Assembly: GCA_017435485.1 (NCBI GenBank)
Contig: JAFSEY010000002.1
Span: 1-38,365 of the forward strand
Length of the DNA: 38,365 bases
Direction: 5' to 3'
From: Bacilli bacterium
Lineage (GTDB): Bacteria > Bacillota_I > Bacilli_A > RF39 > UBA660
Shown here piece by piece: positions 1 to 8,639 of the stretch; positions within the stretch are counted from its first letter, which is position 1, and each line of letters begins with the position of its first letter. The notes beneath the pieces are model-generated. The model searched no databases. It saw only the letters and a program-made list of their open reading frames with translations, and was not told the DNA's origin. Both the position numbers and the translations under genes were made by a program.

Positions 1-41
1 ACAAAAAGCATTATCATAAAAAAAAGCATTTTCTTTAACAT
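1..41 (-). CDS. 5' end of a truncated gene, secreted or membrane protein start
   Basis: A GAGGTGA ribosome site at 48-54 (minus strand) sits six bases before an ATG at 41-39. The frame stays open to the window edge and encodes MLKKMLFFFMIMLF, which has the form of a signal peptide or first membrane helix (two lysines, then a hydrophobic run). The gene follows pnp on the same strand by 54 bases, so it may be co-transcribed. Only about 13 codons are visible, so its function cannot be judged. Confidence 0.55.
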   Translation of the reverse strand, partial: MLKKMLFFMIMLF

Positions 42-95
42 AAATTTTCACCTCTAGTAAAAATTATGTCATTAAATGCTTTTTAGACTTAAAAA

Positions 96-2279
96 TTATT
101 TTTCACTTTTATCTTTTTTTATTTTTTTGGCTTTCTTTTCTTCTTTTTTATTTTCTTTTGATTTTGGTAAAGCTTCTTTACGACTTAAATTAAGTCTTCC
201 CCGATTATCGTACCCTAAAGCTTTAACAACCATTTCATCGCCAACTTTAAATAAATCAGATGGCTTTTCAACTCTTTCATGAGCTAAGTGAGAAACATGA
301 ACTAATCCTTCACATCCTGGCCATAATTCAACGAAGCATCCGAAGTCTTCAACTTTTGTTACTACACCATTATATAAATCTCCTGGTTCAACTTCTCTGA
401 TTATTTCTTCAATCATCTTACGAGCTTTAGCAATTATTTCTTTATCAGAATGATAAATAATTACTCTACCATCATCTTCTAAATCGATTTTGACAGCATC
501 CTTATCGTTTACAGCAGCAACATTACTTGATTCTAGAATGATTCTTGTAATTGTTTCTCCACCACGGCCAATAACTTCTTTGATTTTATCTGGATTAATT
601 GTAAATGTTTCAATTTTTGGAGCATATTCGCTTAATTCTTCACGTGGAGACTCAATTACATCAGCCATTACATCTAAAATTTCCATACGTGCTTTTTTAG
701 CTTGTTCTAAAGCTTCTTTTAAGATTGCTTTTGTAACTCCTTTTATTTTAATATCCATTTGTAGAGCACAAACACCTTTACGAGTTCCTGCTACTTTAAA
801 GTCCATATCTCCCATATGATCTTCTAAGCCTTGAATATCTGTTAGAATTGTATATTTTTTACCATTAGAGATTAATCCCATGGCAATTCCTGCTACTGGT
901 GCTTTGATTGGAACTCCGGCTGCCATTAAACTTAAACATCCTGCGCAAATAGTTGCTTGTGAACTTGAACCGTTACTTTCTAATACTTCGCTTACTACTC
1001 TAACTGTATAAGGGAATTCTTCTTCACTTGGCATTACTTGAAGTAAAGCTCTTTCTCCTAAGGCCCCGTGACCAATTTCTCTTCTTCCTGGAGCACCATA
1101 ACGTCCTGTTTCTCCTACCGAGAAAGCTGGGAAGTTATAATGTAACATAAATCTTTTAGTATCTTCTAATCCAAGACCATCTAAAACTTGATGTTCTCCT
1201 AAAGCTCCCAAAGTTGTAACTGCTAGGGCTTGAGTTTCTCCTCTTGTAAATACAGCTGAACCATGAGTACGTGGAAGTAAATCGATCATAGCACTTAACG
1301 GTCTTATTTCATCCATCTTACGTCCATCTGGTCTAATTTTTTTGTCAGTGATTAGGCGTCTAACTTCATCACCTTCAATTTTATCAACAACTTTTTTTAC
1401 TTGTTTTAATAAGTCATCAATATTTTCTTCATCTTTATAAACTTCTGTAAAGTTTTCAATTGTTTCTTCTTTTACTTCGTCAATTCTAGCATATTTTTCT
1501 AATTTATCTTTAATTTGAATAGCTTCTAACATTTTGTCTTTAGCAAATTCAGTAACAGCTTTTTCTAAATCTTCATCTATTTTTGCTAAAGTAAGTTCTA
1601 CTTTTTCTTTACCAATTTCATCGATGATTTCTTGTTGGAATTCACATAACACTTTAATTTGTTCATGTCCAAACATAATTGCTTCCAGCATTTCTTTTTC
1701 GGTTAGTTCGTTTGCTCCAGCTTCAACCATACAAATAGCATCCTTTGTTCCTGCTACTGTTAAGTTTAAAGTACTTTCTTCTAATTCATCAGCAGTTGGA
1801 TTGATAATATATTTTTTACCAATTTTTCCAACTACAACTCCTGCTACTGGACCATCAAAAGGAATATTACTAATTCCTAAAGCTAAACTTGAACCAAATA
1901 ACGCTGTCATTACTGGCGAATTATCTTGATCAACAGATAATACAGTATTTACTACTTGAATTTCATTACGTAAGTTTTCATCAAACATTGGTCTGATTGG
2001 ACGATCAATTAGTCTTGCAGCTAATGTTGCTTCATCACTTGGACGCCCTTCTCTTTTAATAAATCCACCTGGGATTTTTCCTACTGAATATAATTTTTCT
2101 TGATATAAAACTTGTAGTGGAAAGAAATCTTGTGTTACAGCATTTTTTCCCATTACGGCAGCAGTTAAAACAACTGTATCTCCATATCTAACTAATACTG
2201 ATCCATTAGATTGTTTTGCTAACATACCATTTTCTACAACGATTTTACGTCCTAAAAAATCCAATTCAAATTTTTTCAT
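96..2279 (-). CDS. pnp: Polyribonucleotide nucleotidyltransferase (PNPase)
   Basis: This enzyme degrades RNA 3' to 5' by phosphorolysis in the cytoplasm and is central to mRNA turnover. The 727-residue length fits the family. Two RNase PH-type domains (about residues 10-145 and 310-540) flank a helical linker. The second carries the conserved stretch around [20 protein letters not shown] and the catalytic-site segment [13 protein letters not shown] domain follows with the GxxG loop (VIGRGGETI), then an S1 domain ([20 protein letters not shown]). A lysine-rich tail ends the protein. An AAAGGAG ribosome site precedes the ATG. It lies downstream of rpsO, the usual bacterial order, with an intrinsic terminator in the 45-base gap that probably reduces read-through. 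Identification is certain. Confidence 0.98.
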   Translation of the reverse strand: MKKFELDFLGRKIVVENGMLAKQSNGSVLVRYGDTVVLTAAVMGKNAVTQDFFPLQVLYQEKLYSVGKIPGGFIKREGRPSDEATLAARLIDRPIRPMFDENLRNEIQVVNTVLSVDQDNSPVMTALFGSSLALGISNIPFDGPVAGVVVGKIGKKYIINPTADELEESTLNLTVAGTKDAICMVEAGANELTEKEMLEAIMFGHEQIKVLCEFQQEIIDEIGKEKVELTLAKIDEDLEKAVTEFAKDKMLEAIQIKDKLEKYARIDEVKEETIENFTEVYKDEENIDDLLKQVKKVVDKIEGDEVRRLITDKKIRPDGRKMDEIRPLSAMIDLLPRTHGSAVFTRGETQALAVTTLGALGEHQVLDGLGLEDTKRFMLHYNFPAFSVGETGRYGAPGRREIGHGALGERALLQVMPSEEEFPYTVRVVSEVLESNGSSSQATICAGCLSLMAAGVPIKAPVAGIAMGLISNGKKYTILTDIQGLEDHMGDMDFKVAGTRKGVCALQMDIKIKGVTKAILKEALEQAKKARMEILDVMADVIESPREELSEYAPKIETFTINPDKIKEVIGRGGETITRIILESSNVAAVNDKDAVKIDLEDDGRVIIYHSDKEIIAKARKMIEEIIREVEPGDLYNGVVTKVEDFGCFVELWPGCEGLVHVSHLAHERVEKPSDLFKVGDEMVVKALGYDNRGRLNLSRKEALPKSKENKKEEKKAKKIKKDKSEK

Positions 2280-2300
2280 TTTCTCACTCCTTTATAAAAC

Positions 2301-2323
2301 AAAAAACACTAATATTATTAGTG
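2301..2323 (-). terminator. Intrinsic terminator or attenuator between rpsO and pnp
   Basis: On the minus strand a perfect 7-bp stem, CACTAAT/ATTAGTG with a 3-base loop, is followed by six T. It lies immediately after the rpsO stop codon and ahead of the pnp ribosome site, so it should uncouple high S15 expression from pnp. Confidence 0.75.
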
Positions 2324-2324
2324 C

Positions 2325-2594
2325 CTATTTTCTTAAATTTAATTTTTTAATTACTTCACGGTAGCTTACTACATCTTTATCTTTTAAGTAACTTAAAAGT
2401 TTCTTTCTTCTACCAACTTTCATAAACAATCCTCTTTTTGAATGGAAGTCATGTTTATGTTCTTTTAAGTGTTCAGTTAAATCGTTAATTTCTTTTGTTA
2501 AGATAGCGATTTGAACTTCTGAACTTCCTACATCATTTTTTGATTTTGCAAATTCTTTAATGATGCTTGCTTTTTCTTCTTTACTTAAAGCCAT
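2325..2594 (-). CDS. rpsO: 30S ribosomal protein S15
   Basis: S15 binds the central domain of 16S rRNA early in small-subunit assembly. The 89-residue length is exactly the family size. Typical S15 segments are present: [22 protein letters not shown], followed by the [11 protein letters not shown] and [10 protein letters not shown] motifs that contact rRNA. The ATG follows a GGAGGAAAC ribosome site. The leader between promoter and start (about 85 bases) contains a TTGGA/TCCAA hairpin near 2641-2660, which could serve the mRNA autoregulation known for S15 in other bacteria; that role is inferred. pnp lies directly downstream. Confidence 0.98.
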   Translation of the reverse strand: MALSKEEKASIIKEFAKSKNDVGSSEVQIAILTKEINDLTEHLKEHKHDFHSKRGLFMKVGRRKKLLSYLKDKDVVSYREVIKKLNLRK

Positions 2595-2679
2595 TTTAGT
2601 TTCCTCCTTTATTTTATTATTCGGTTTTATCGTAGACTAGAATTGGAGAATCTCTAATCCAAGAAAAAACTACATGTTA

Positions 2680-2708
2680 ATTATATTATAAGTTTGTTTA
2701 AAAATCAA
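2680..2708 (-). promoter_or_regulatory. Promoter of rpsO-pnp
   Basis: The minus strand reads TTGATT (2703-2708), a 17-base spacer, then TATAAT (2680-2685). A second overlapping TATAAT lies at 2685-2690. It is upstream of rpsO and leaves a structured leader of about 80 bases. Confidence 0.7.
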
Positions 2709-2719
2709 TGTTTTATTTT

Positions 2720-3382
2720 TTAAACATTTCTTGATGATAAAGCTTCATTTAAGCCAGTAACAATCTGATTTAAATGGCTATTTTCTTTGGCATAATAACA
2801 AATAAGTGTGTTAAGCGTTCCATCTGATTGAATAAGTTTGGCAACATCTTTATAACTTATCTCGCTATCTTCATCTCCACCAAATCGTTCTTTATCAAAG
2901 TAAGCAAAATCTCCATTAATATCAATTTCTGTATATTCTTTATTAGGAGATGAAATAATCGTTGTATATTCGTCCGTAACATTATTACTTTTTTCCAACG
3001 ACAAAACACCATTAATAACTTCCGCTTTATAAAAAGTCGTTATCTCTGGGGTTATTAAAGCATATTCTATCGAACTAACATAAGGCATTTTATTTTGATT
3101 TTGATTTTTATGAGAAATTGCTAGCGAAACTCCAACTGCCTTCATAGATGAGTGGGCATTTAAAATATTACTATCATTAATATAATCTTTAAATGGTTCC
3201 ATATAAGGTACCCCTATAAGCGAAATTTCTCGGTTACTTGGAATCCATTTAGCATATAATTTTACATCCATTTCTTCATTATTATCCGTATCAAATAATC
3301 TTATTTGTTTTTTACTATCATTATCTACAACTAAATTAATTCCTAAACCATTTAATAAATTATTGACATTACTTAAATCCAT
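2720..3382 (-). CDS. Hypothetical protein, 220 aa
   Basis: I do not recognise this protein. It has no signal peptide or membrane helix and is rich in Asp, Asn, Ser and Ile, with short alternating hydrophobic stretches suggesting a beta-rich cytoplasmic fold. The segment SYKDVAKLIQSDGTLNTLICYYAKENSHLN near the C-terminus looks helical. A GAGAGG ribosome site precedes the ATG. The gene has its own 86-base upstream gap and is not tightly coupled to rpsO or to the thioredoxin-like gene above it, although all three lie on the minus strand. Confidence 0.8.
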   Translation of the reverse strand: MDLSNVNNLLNGLGINLVVDNDSKKQIRLFDTDNNEEMDVKLYAKWIPSNREISLIGVPYMEPFKDYINDSNILNAHSSMKAVGVSLAISHKNQNQNKMPYVSSIEYALITPEITTFYKAEVINGVLSLEKSNNVTDEYTTIISSPNKEYTEIDINGDFAYFDKERFGGDEDSEISYKDVAKLIQSDGTLNTLICYYAKENSHLNQIVTGLNEALSSRNV

Positions 3383-3468
3383 ACTTTTTTCTTCCTCTCT
3401 ACACGGGATATATTATAATTTTATTGTGCAGATTTGTCAACTTTGTAAAACTTAACTATTGACACGTT

Positions 3469-4053
3469 TTAAGCGTTTTTGCTATATCCAGCTTCATCTA
3501 AGAAAGTTCTTAATTCTGCTCTACTTAATCCTCCGATATAACCATCAATCAATTTGCCATCTTTAAAGATAACAAATGTTGGAGTATAACCTTCATCTTT
3601 TAGAAATGCACCGATTGTTTTAGTAACCGCATCTTTACCTTTTATTTCAATTTCTTGTTTCTTAGTCAACTTTTTAGTAAATGTTGACCACTCTTTTGAC
3701 TTCTTATCTAGTTCTTTAAAATTTAAATAATTAACTTCAATACCATATTCTTTTGATACATCTACTATTTTAGGAACAAATAATTCACATGGTTCACAAC
3801 CTTCATAACCAATATAAATAAATGTTAATTCTTCTGATTTTATAAGTTCTAATACTTCTGATAAAGTAGATTTATTAAATGCTTCAGTTGTTTTTATTTC
3901 TTCTTTTAATTCAGTTGACTTATTATCTTTTAATTCTTTATTATCTTTAATTAAACTTATTATTAATAATATAACTAGTAAAATTCCAACAACGATTAAA
4001 AATTTATCTGTTTTTTTATTTTTAACAGTTTTCTTATTCTTTTTCTTTGTCAT
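3469..4053 (-). CDS. Membrane-anchored thioredoxin-like protein
   Basis: A lysine-rich start (about 17 residues) is followed by one hydrophobic helix (about 18-37), so the rest should face the outside of the cell. The soluble part is a thioredoxin fold with the redox motif CEPC (in YIGYEGCEPCELF) near residue 85. The cis-proline region is GYTPTFVIFKDGK, followed by the terminal strand and helix IDGYIGGLSRAELRTFLDEAGY. It is therefore likely an extracytoplasmic thiol-disulfide oxidoreductase; the substrate is unknown. The N-terminal helix makes it longer than plain thioredoxin (194 versus about 105 residues). A GAGGTGG ribosome site supports the ATG. Confidence 0.85.
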   Translation of the reverse strand: MTKKKNKKTVKNKKTDKFLIVVGILLVILLIISLIKDNKELKDNKSTELKEEIKTTEAFNKSTLSEVLELIKSEELTFIYIGYEGCEPCELFVPKIVDVSKEYGIEVNYLNFKELDKKSKEWSTFTKKLTKKQEIEIKGKDAVTKTIGAFLKDEGYTPTFVIFKDGKLIDGYIGGLSRAELRTFLDEAGYSKNA

Positions 4054-4170
4054 AATCCACCTCTTTGTTTTATATTATACTAATTTATATTTTGTTTGCA
4101 AGTTTATTTATTAAAGTTCAACTAGAAAATTATAATAATTATGATATAATATAAAGCATTAAATTTCTAT

Positions 4171-5187
4171 ATGAGTGAGGTGATTTTTATTAATTTATTA
4201 ATAGATATGTTGAATAAAATTAACGAATTTTATAAAGATGCTAAAAAAAGTTGTCAGCACTTAAAAAATGAAAATAATTTAGCTCAATTGGATTTTGATC
4301 AAAATGAAGATAATTTAGAGTATATCGGAGAAGTTGAAAATCAAATTCACGATCAAATCCAAGCTCTATCTTTTACTAACAGGAATGAATACGAAAATTT
4401 GCTATCTTTACTTATAATTCATTATTATACTTTAATAGCGGGTGATGGCGATTATTATGAAGATTTAGAAAATGCAGAAGATGAAAATGAATATGAAGAA
4501 ATATATGATGAATTAATAGAAATGATTGTTGAATTAGATAAGGATACTTTAATTAGTAGTATAGAAAATCAGGAAAACACCTACTTATACGATCTATTAG
4601 ATCTAGTCATTGAAGAAGAACTGCAATATCATGAAGAAGATGACGACAAAACAATTGAAGACTATGATGACATTTCTTATATGGAAGAGACTTTAAAAAG
4701 AGAAGAAGGAATTAAAATTTATAGAAAATTCCATCCAAATCTAGAACTTGAGTTAGAACACTTTCAATATCAGCAAAAAAAGGAAGAAATTTTTAACAAA
4801 TTAAAAGAAATTAGAATTAAAAACATCAATGATTTCTTTTATGCATTTAATTTAGTAAAAAACAGTTTAAAAACAATTCATTATATTAACCCTGTTTTAA
4901 GAAATATCTTATATGAGATTGAAGATAAAAAAATACTGAATACTATCATGGCAGCACTTTTATCTTACTATTATGTTTATCAAAAAAATTATAATGAATA
5001 TTTTGATGAAGATTTTTTTATTAATGTTGAATTAAAATATGCATTTGATGATACACGTGATTTTATATCTGCATATGATTATGTAATAAAATGTTTTTGT
5101 AACTTTGATATGAGTGAGTATTATAAGCTGTTAAATAATTTATCGGAAAATGATAAAATCAAATTAAATTTAATCAAAAAAAATTGA
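4171..5187 (+). CDS. Acidic helical hypothetical protein with unclear start
   Basis: I do not recognise this protein. It is strongly acidic, with runs of Glu and Asp such as DGDYYEDLENAEDENEYEEI and YHEEDDDKTIEDYDD, and its sequence pattern is mostly helical. No signal peptide or membrane helix is seen. The start is odd. The ATG at 4171 has no ribosome site. A perfect GAGGTGA site (4177-4183) lies five bases before an in-frame ATT at 4189, and the next ATG is at 4207. The real product may begin at AUU 4189, as in infC, or at 4207. A strong terminator follows the stop codon. A role as a nucleic-acid mimic is possible from the charge alone, but nothing else supports it. Confidence 0.8.
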   Translation: MSEVIFINLLIDMLNKINEFYKDAKKSCQHLKNENNLAQLDFDQNEDNLEYIGEVENQIHDQIQALSFTNRNEYENLLSLLIIHYYTLIAGDGDYYEDLENAEDENEYEEIYDELIEMIVELDKDTLISSIENQENTYLYDLLDLVIEEELQYHEEDDDKTIEDYDDISYMEETLKREEGIKIYRKFHPNLELELEHFQYQQKKEEIFNKLKEIRIKNINDFFYAFNLVKNSLKTIHYINPVLRNILYEIEDKKILNTIMAALLSYYYVYQKNYNEYFDEDFFINVELKYAFDDTRDFISAYDYVIKCFCNFDMSEYYKLLNNLSENDKIKLNLIKKN

Positions 5188-5217
5188 TAGTCTTATTTAA
5201 ACGACTATCTTTTTTTT
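5186..5217 (+). terminator. Intrinsic terminator of the acidic protein gene
   Basis: A GATAGTC/GACTATC stem with a 10-base loop is followed by eight T. It starts at the stop codon. Confidence 0.85.
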
Positions 5218-5221
5218 GCAT

Positions 5222-5245
5222 AATAAAAACTGACGTTCGTCAGTT
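5222..5245 (-). terminator. Terminator of the five-tRNA operon
   Basis: The minus strand has AACTGACG, a two-base loop and CGTCAGTT, then a T-rich run. It lies just beyond tRNA-Lys, the last tRNA of the array. Confidence 0.75.
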
Positions 5246-5256
5246 AATATTTAAAA

Positions 5257-5332
5257 TGGTGTCCCGCCCGAGATTCGAACTCGGGACCCTTTGATTAAAA
5301 GTCAAATGCTCTACCAGCTGAGCTAACGGGAC
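5257..5332 (-). tRNA. tRNA-Lys (TTT)
   Basis: The cloverleaf is complete. The acceptor stem GTCCCGT pairs with GCGGGAC (with a G-U), the anticodon loop is CTTTTAA between TTTGA and TCAAA, the T arm is intact, and CCA is encoded. It is the last gene of the array. Confidence 0.97.
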
Positions 5333-5335
5333 ATC

Positions 5336-5411
5336 TGGCTGCCTCGGGTGGGTTCGAACCACCGGAATGTCAGAGTCAAAGTCTGATGCCTTACCACTTG
5401 GCTACGAGGCA
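5336..5411 (-). tRNA. tRNA-Gln (TTG)
   Basis: The acceptor stem TGCCTCG pairs with CGAGGCA, the anticodon loop CTTTGAC lies between TCAGA and TCTGA, the discriminator is G and CCA is encoded. A second Gln tRNA (CTG) lies at 10299. Confidence 0.97.
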
Positions 5412-5417
5412 ATACCG

Positions 5418-5501
5418 TGGTGGAGGGAGATGGATTTGAACCATCGAACCCGAAAGAACAGATTTACAGTCTGCCGCGTTTGACCACTTCGCTATCCCTC
5501 C
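5418..5501 (-). tRNA. tRNA-Tyr (GTA)
   Basis: A class II tRNA of 84 bases with a long variable arm. The anticodon loop is CTGTAAA, the acceptor stem is GGAGGGA/TCCCTCC, and CCA is encoded. Confidence 0.97.
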
Positions 5502-5506
5502 GTAAA

Positions 5507-5582
5507 TGGTGCCGACAGAGGGAATCGAACCCCCAACCTACTGATTACAAGTCAGTTGCGCTACCAATTACGCTATGTCGGC
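5507..5582 (-). tRNA. tRNA-Thr (TGT)
   Basis: The acceptor stem GCCGACA pairs with TGTCGGC. The anticodon loop is CTTGTAA between ACTGA and TCAGT, and CCA is encoded. Confidence 0.97.
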
Positions 5583-5589
5583 AAAAAAA

Positions 5590-5666
5590 TGGTGGGCGCT
5601 ATAGGACTCGAACCTATGACCCCCTGCTTGTAAGGCAGGTGCTCTAACCAACTGAGCTAAGCGCCC
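5590..5666 (-). tRNA. tRNA-Val (TAC)
   Basis: The acceptor stem is GGGCGCT/AGCGCCC. The anticodon loop CTTACAA lies between CCTGC and GCAGG, and CCA is encoded. It is the first gene of the array after its promoter. Confidence 0.97.
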
Positions 5667-5685
5667 ATAACACTGGACGTAATTA

Positions 5686-5714
5686 AATATAACATTTTAG
5701 TTAAAAGATGTCAA
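5686..5714 (-). promoter_or_regulatory. Promoter of the five-tRNA operon
   Basis: The minus strand carries consensus TTGACA (5709-5714), a 17-base spacer and TATATT (5686-5691), 19 bases before tRNA-Val. The strong match fits a stable-RNA promoter. Confidence 0.85.
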
Positions 5715-5731
5715 TTAATTTTTGCAAAATT

Positions 5732-6655
5732 TTAATTAAAATTATTATATTCAACCGTTTTTCCGTTTAAAATGTATGTTTTTTCCCAGTTATTATTACT
5801 ATCTTTAATTAAATAGTTAGTCAAGTCAATCTTTTTTCCAACTTTTAATGGTTCATTTCCTATTAAATATAAATATTCTTCATTGAGATTAATTTTTTTA
5901 TAAATTTTATCATCTAATTTAAATTTATTGTTTTTTGTGTTGATAACTCCATTGATTTTAAGTTTTATACCATAACACTCTTTTCGTACTTTTTTATCAA
6001 CAAATATATCTTTTTTAGTTAATTTTGTACACTTATCAACAACTGCAAAAGATTTTGTTGCATTATCAAAAACATCGTTTGTTAAAAAACCATCAGACAC
6101 AAAATCACATTTTTTACCAATAACAAATGAAGTCATTGAATTACTTGCCAGAATACTTTGCAAATTATCTAAACTATTATGTTTTGCATTATTAACAACT
6201 GCATATACTCCTCTTAAATTGAAATGTTTTTCATATTTTATTAACTCCATAGCTTTATAAAAATATTTTGTTGATAACCCATCTTCAAAGTTATTAATAT
6301 TTAATTGCAAAAACAATTGGAGCTCATCACGGATTTTTAAATTTTGAATTTCTTCAAGTTCATCATAATCTTTAACAACTAATATTAAATTATTCATTAT
6401 GACATCATATATTTGTTCTATATCTGCTATTTCACTAATAATAATTGGAGTCTTTTTAAAAATATTTCTAATTTTTAGAGCTTCAGATAAATTATTTGTG
6501 AATACTCCTATATTATCTATCTTTAATATTTCATCTAATATATCTAAACCTAAACCATATGCGTTATATCTTACATCTATCCAATTAAAAAGTTTATCTT
6601 TTATATTTTCTTTTATATTATCTCTAATTTTATTTAAATCTACTGCTAATTGCAT
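5732..6655 (-). CDS. Alanine-racemase-like protein lacking the PLP lysine
   Basis: The N-terminal half follows the alanine racemase barrel pattern: AVDLNKIRDNI at the start, then VRYNAYGLGLD, where true racemases read V-K-A-(N/D)-A-Y-G-H-G. The PLP-binding Lys is Arg here (residue 29) and the second conserved His is Leu. The later barrel segment LFLQLNINNFEDGLS resembles the racemase KxDTGMxRxG strand without its key residues. A small C-terminal beta domain seems present, but the total (307 residues) is shorter than the usual 360-380. It is therefore probably not an active PLP racemase. The start at 6655 is chosen because AGGTGA lies five bases upstream; a GTG further upstream is part of that site. 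It is divergent from the UvrD-like gene. Confidence 0.75.
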   Translation of the reverse strand: MQLAVDLNKIRDNIKENIKDKLFNWIDVRYNAYGLGLDILDEILKIDNIGVFTNNLSEALKIRNIFKKTPIIISEIADIEQIYDVIMNNLILVVKDYDELEEIQNLKIRDELQLFLQLNINNFEDGLSTKYFYKAMELIKYEKHFNLRGVYAVVNNAKHNSLDNLQSILASNSMTSFVIGKKCDFVSDGFLTNDVFDNATKSFAVVDKCTKLTKKDIFVDKKVRKECYGIKLKINGVINTKNNKFKLDDKIYKKINLNEEYLYLIGNEPLKVGKKIDLTNYLIKDSNNNWEKTYILNGKTVEYNNFN

Positions 6656-6751
6656 TATCTTCACCTAGTAATATTATAACTTAAAATATTAGACAAAGAA
6701 AGATTATTATGATAAGATTTAAGAGCATTTGGATAATATAGAAAGGTTTTT

Positions 6752-8296
6752 ATGTATCCAAAATATTCTTATATAAAAAAACAAGATATAAAGAAAGTGC
6801 GTACTATAAATAGAGCGTCTGCTTATCAAAATAATAAAAAATATTTTAAAGAACAAGATAGGCTTTATCATGAGTTGCTTGATAACATTAATGGCTATCC
6901 CTTAGATAAATACCAAAGAAAAGTTGTTTATAGCAATGAAGATCATACTATTGTAATTGCTGGAGCTGGTTGTGGCAAAACAACAACAATGATTGGAAAA
7001 ATTAAATATTTAATAAATGTTAATAAAATAGCTCCAGAAGATATTATTGCGATTTCTTTTACTAATGAATCAGCCAATAGTCTAAAAAAGGCGTTAGAAA
7101 ATAATAATATCTATAATGTTTATACTTCTACTTTTCATAAGTTAGCTTTAAATTATGTTGATAAATCAAGTATAGTTTCCGATAATTACTTAGATTTTAT
7201 TATAAATGAGTATTTTTATAGTTGTAATAATAGAACTAAAGCAATAATTTGCAAAGCTTTTGGCATTTCTAATTATGAAGAATTATTTAGTGAAGATTAT
7301 TTAATTTACAAAAAGATGGTTAAGAAAACCTTAATGTTGTGTCATACTAATGATTTTACAATAAAAGATTTTATGAAAATTAGAAATAAAATAAACAAGG
7401 TATTTTTCAAGCGGCTTTCTTTACTTTGTTATTTATATTTAATAATTGATTTGTATTATTTGTACGAAGAAGAAAAGACTTCTACTAATGCGATTGATTT
7501 TGATGATATGATTATTAAGGCCACCAATAACCTTTTTAAATATAAGCTAAATACTAAATATGTTATTGTTGATGAATATCAAGACACTTCTTTGGTAAGA
7601 GTTAAATTCTTACAAGAATTTATCAGATTAAGTAAGGCAAAGTTATTGGTGGTTGGGGATGATTATCAAAGCATTTATCGTTTTAATGGCTGTGATATTA
7701 ATATTTTTTTAAATTTCAAGAAATATTTTACTAATCCTAAAACTTTTAAATTAAAAAATACTTATCGTAATAGCCAACAACTTATTAACATATCGGTTAA
7801 CTTTATTTTAAAAAATCCGTTTCAAATTAATAAAAAATTAATATCTAATAAAAGATTACATTGTCCAATAAAAATTATTTATTACAACGAAAAAAACAGA
7901 AAAAGTAAGTTTAGTAAACTATTAAAATACGTAAATAACAAGTATGGAAATTATTTGATTTTAGGTCGAAATAATTTTGATATAAATCATTATATAGATA
8001 CTCAAGTAAATTATTTAACTGTGCATAAATCAAAAGGGTTAGAAGCTAACAACATAATTATTATTAATTTAGAAAATAGTTGTTATGGTTTTCCTATCAA
8101 ATTAAAAGATTCTAAAATAGAAAAAATATTTTTTAATAATAAACAAAAATATCCTTATGATGAAGAAAGACGACTTTTTTATGTCGCCTTAACAAGAACT
8201 AAAAACTATGTATTTTTATATGTTAATAAGTCTAATCCTTCTATCTTTGTTAAAGAATTAATCAAAGATAATGAAACCCAAGAAATTCAAATATGA
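6752..8296 (+). CDS. Compact UvrD/Rep-type superfamily 1 DNA helicase
   Basis: This is an ATP-dependent 3'-5' DNA translocase of the UvrD/PcrA/Rep group. The helicase motifs occur in order: Walker A GAGCGKTTT (about residue 71), motif Ia FTNES, TSTFH, motif II VDEYQDT, motif III GDDYQSIYRF, motif IV NTYRN, motif V VHKSKGLEANN, and motif VI VALTRTK. At 514 residues it is well below the roughly 720 of UvrD/PcrA. The gap between motifs IV and V is short, so the 2B insertion appears much reduced. It is thus likely an accessory helicase rather than the main PcrA. The ATG follows GAAAGG. It is divergent from the alanine-racemase-like gene across about 95 bases. Confidence 0.92.
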   Translation: MYPKYSYIKKQDIKKVRTINRASAYQNNKKYFKEQDRLYHELLDNINGYPLDKYQRKVVYSNEDHTIVIAGAGCGKTTTMIGKIKYLINVNKIAPEDIIAISFTNESANSLKKALENNNIYNVYTSTFHKLALNYVDKSSIVSDNYLDFIINEYFYSCNNRTKAIICKAFGISNYEELFSEDYLIYKKMVKKTLMLCHTNDFTIKDFMKIRNKINKVFFKRLSLLCYLYLIIDLYYLYEEEKTSTNAIDFDDMIIKATNNLFKYKLNTKYVIVDEYQDTSLVRVKFLQEFIRLSKAKLLVVGDDYQSIYRFNGCDINIFLNFKKYFTNPKTFKLKNTYRNSQQLINISVNFILKNPFQINKKLISNKRLHCPIKIIYYNEKNRKSKFSKLLKYVNNKYGNYLILGRNNFDINHYIDTQVNYLTVHKSKGLEANNIIIINLENSCYGFPIKLKDSKIEKIFFNNKQKYPYDEERRLFYVALTRTKNYVFLYVNKSNPSIFVKELIKDNETQEIQI

Positions 8297-8346
8297 AAGT
8301 ATTATTTTTATTGCGCAGCCAACTTTTTTGACACAATGGTTTTAGT

Positions 8347-8383
8347 ATAAAAGAAACAATCACCTAACCTATTTAGGTGATTG
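8347..8383 (-). terminator. Long hairpin downstream of the helicase gene
   Basis: A perfect 11-bp stem, CAATCACCTAA/TTAGGTGATTG, with a 5-base loop spans 8357-8383. The U-rich tail (TTTCTTTT) is on the minus-strand side, so it acts best on minus-strand transcripts. It may also form the 3' end of the helicase mRNA. The rest of 8297-8472 shows no gene. Confidence 0.55.
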
Positions 8384-8471
8384 CACATTAATAGACAACA
8401 CTCAACATAGCAAAATTAAGTGTTCCATTTTTATTGTATGAAGATTTTTTCATTTATAAACTATATAACAT

Positions 8472-8498
8472 AAAAACGACTTTCTCTCAAGTCGTTTT
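8472..8498 (-). terminator. Terminator of the tRNA-Gln-gltX-tRNA-Glu unit
   Basis: The minus strand has AAAACGACTT, a 6-base loop and AAGTCGTTTT running into TTTTT, eleven bases past tRNA-Glu. Confidence 0.8.
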
Positions 8499-8509
8499 AG
8501 CTTGTTCAT

Positions 8510-8586
8510 TGGTGGCCCGTATGGGTTTCGAACCCATGAATACTGCCTTGAGAGGGCAGCGTGTTAAACCACTTCACCAACGGGTC
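8510..8586 (-). tRNA. tRNA-Glu (CTC)
   Basis: The anticodon loop CTCTCAA lies between CTGCC and GGCAG, giving anticodon CTC. The body (GTTGGTGAAGTGGTTTAACAC) is typical of bacterial tRNA-Glu, and CCA is encoded. The acceptor stem GACCCGT against ACGGGCC has an A2-C71 mismatch; usual tRNA-Glu has G2. It lies 53 bases downstream of gltX, before a terminator. Confidence 0.93.
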
Positions 8587-8639
8587 AGGAAAACATTAAT
8601 AGTTTATCATATAAATTTTTAAACTACAATGTTTCTTAT

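Noticed and set aside
5417-5647. Open frame reading VEGDGFEPSNPKEQIYSLPR and on, across the tRNA array
   Set aside because: It is a plus-strand translation of the minus-strand tRNA genes, a common false protein; the tRNAs are certain.
8434-8622. Open frame over tRNA-Glu and its terminator
   Set aside because: Its codons come from the tRNA and hairpin on the other strand, with no ribosome site.
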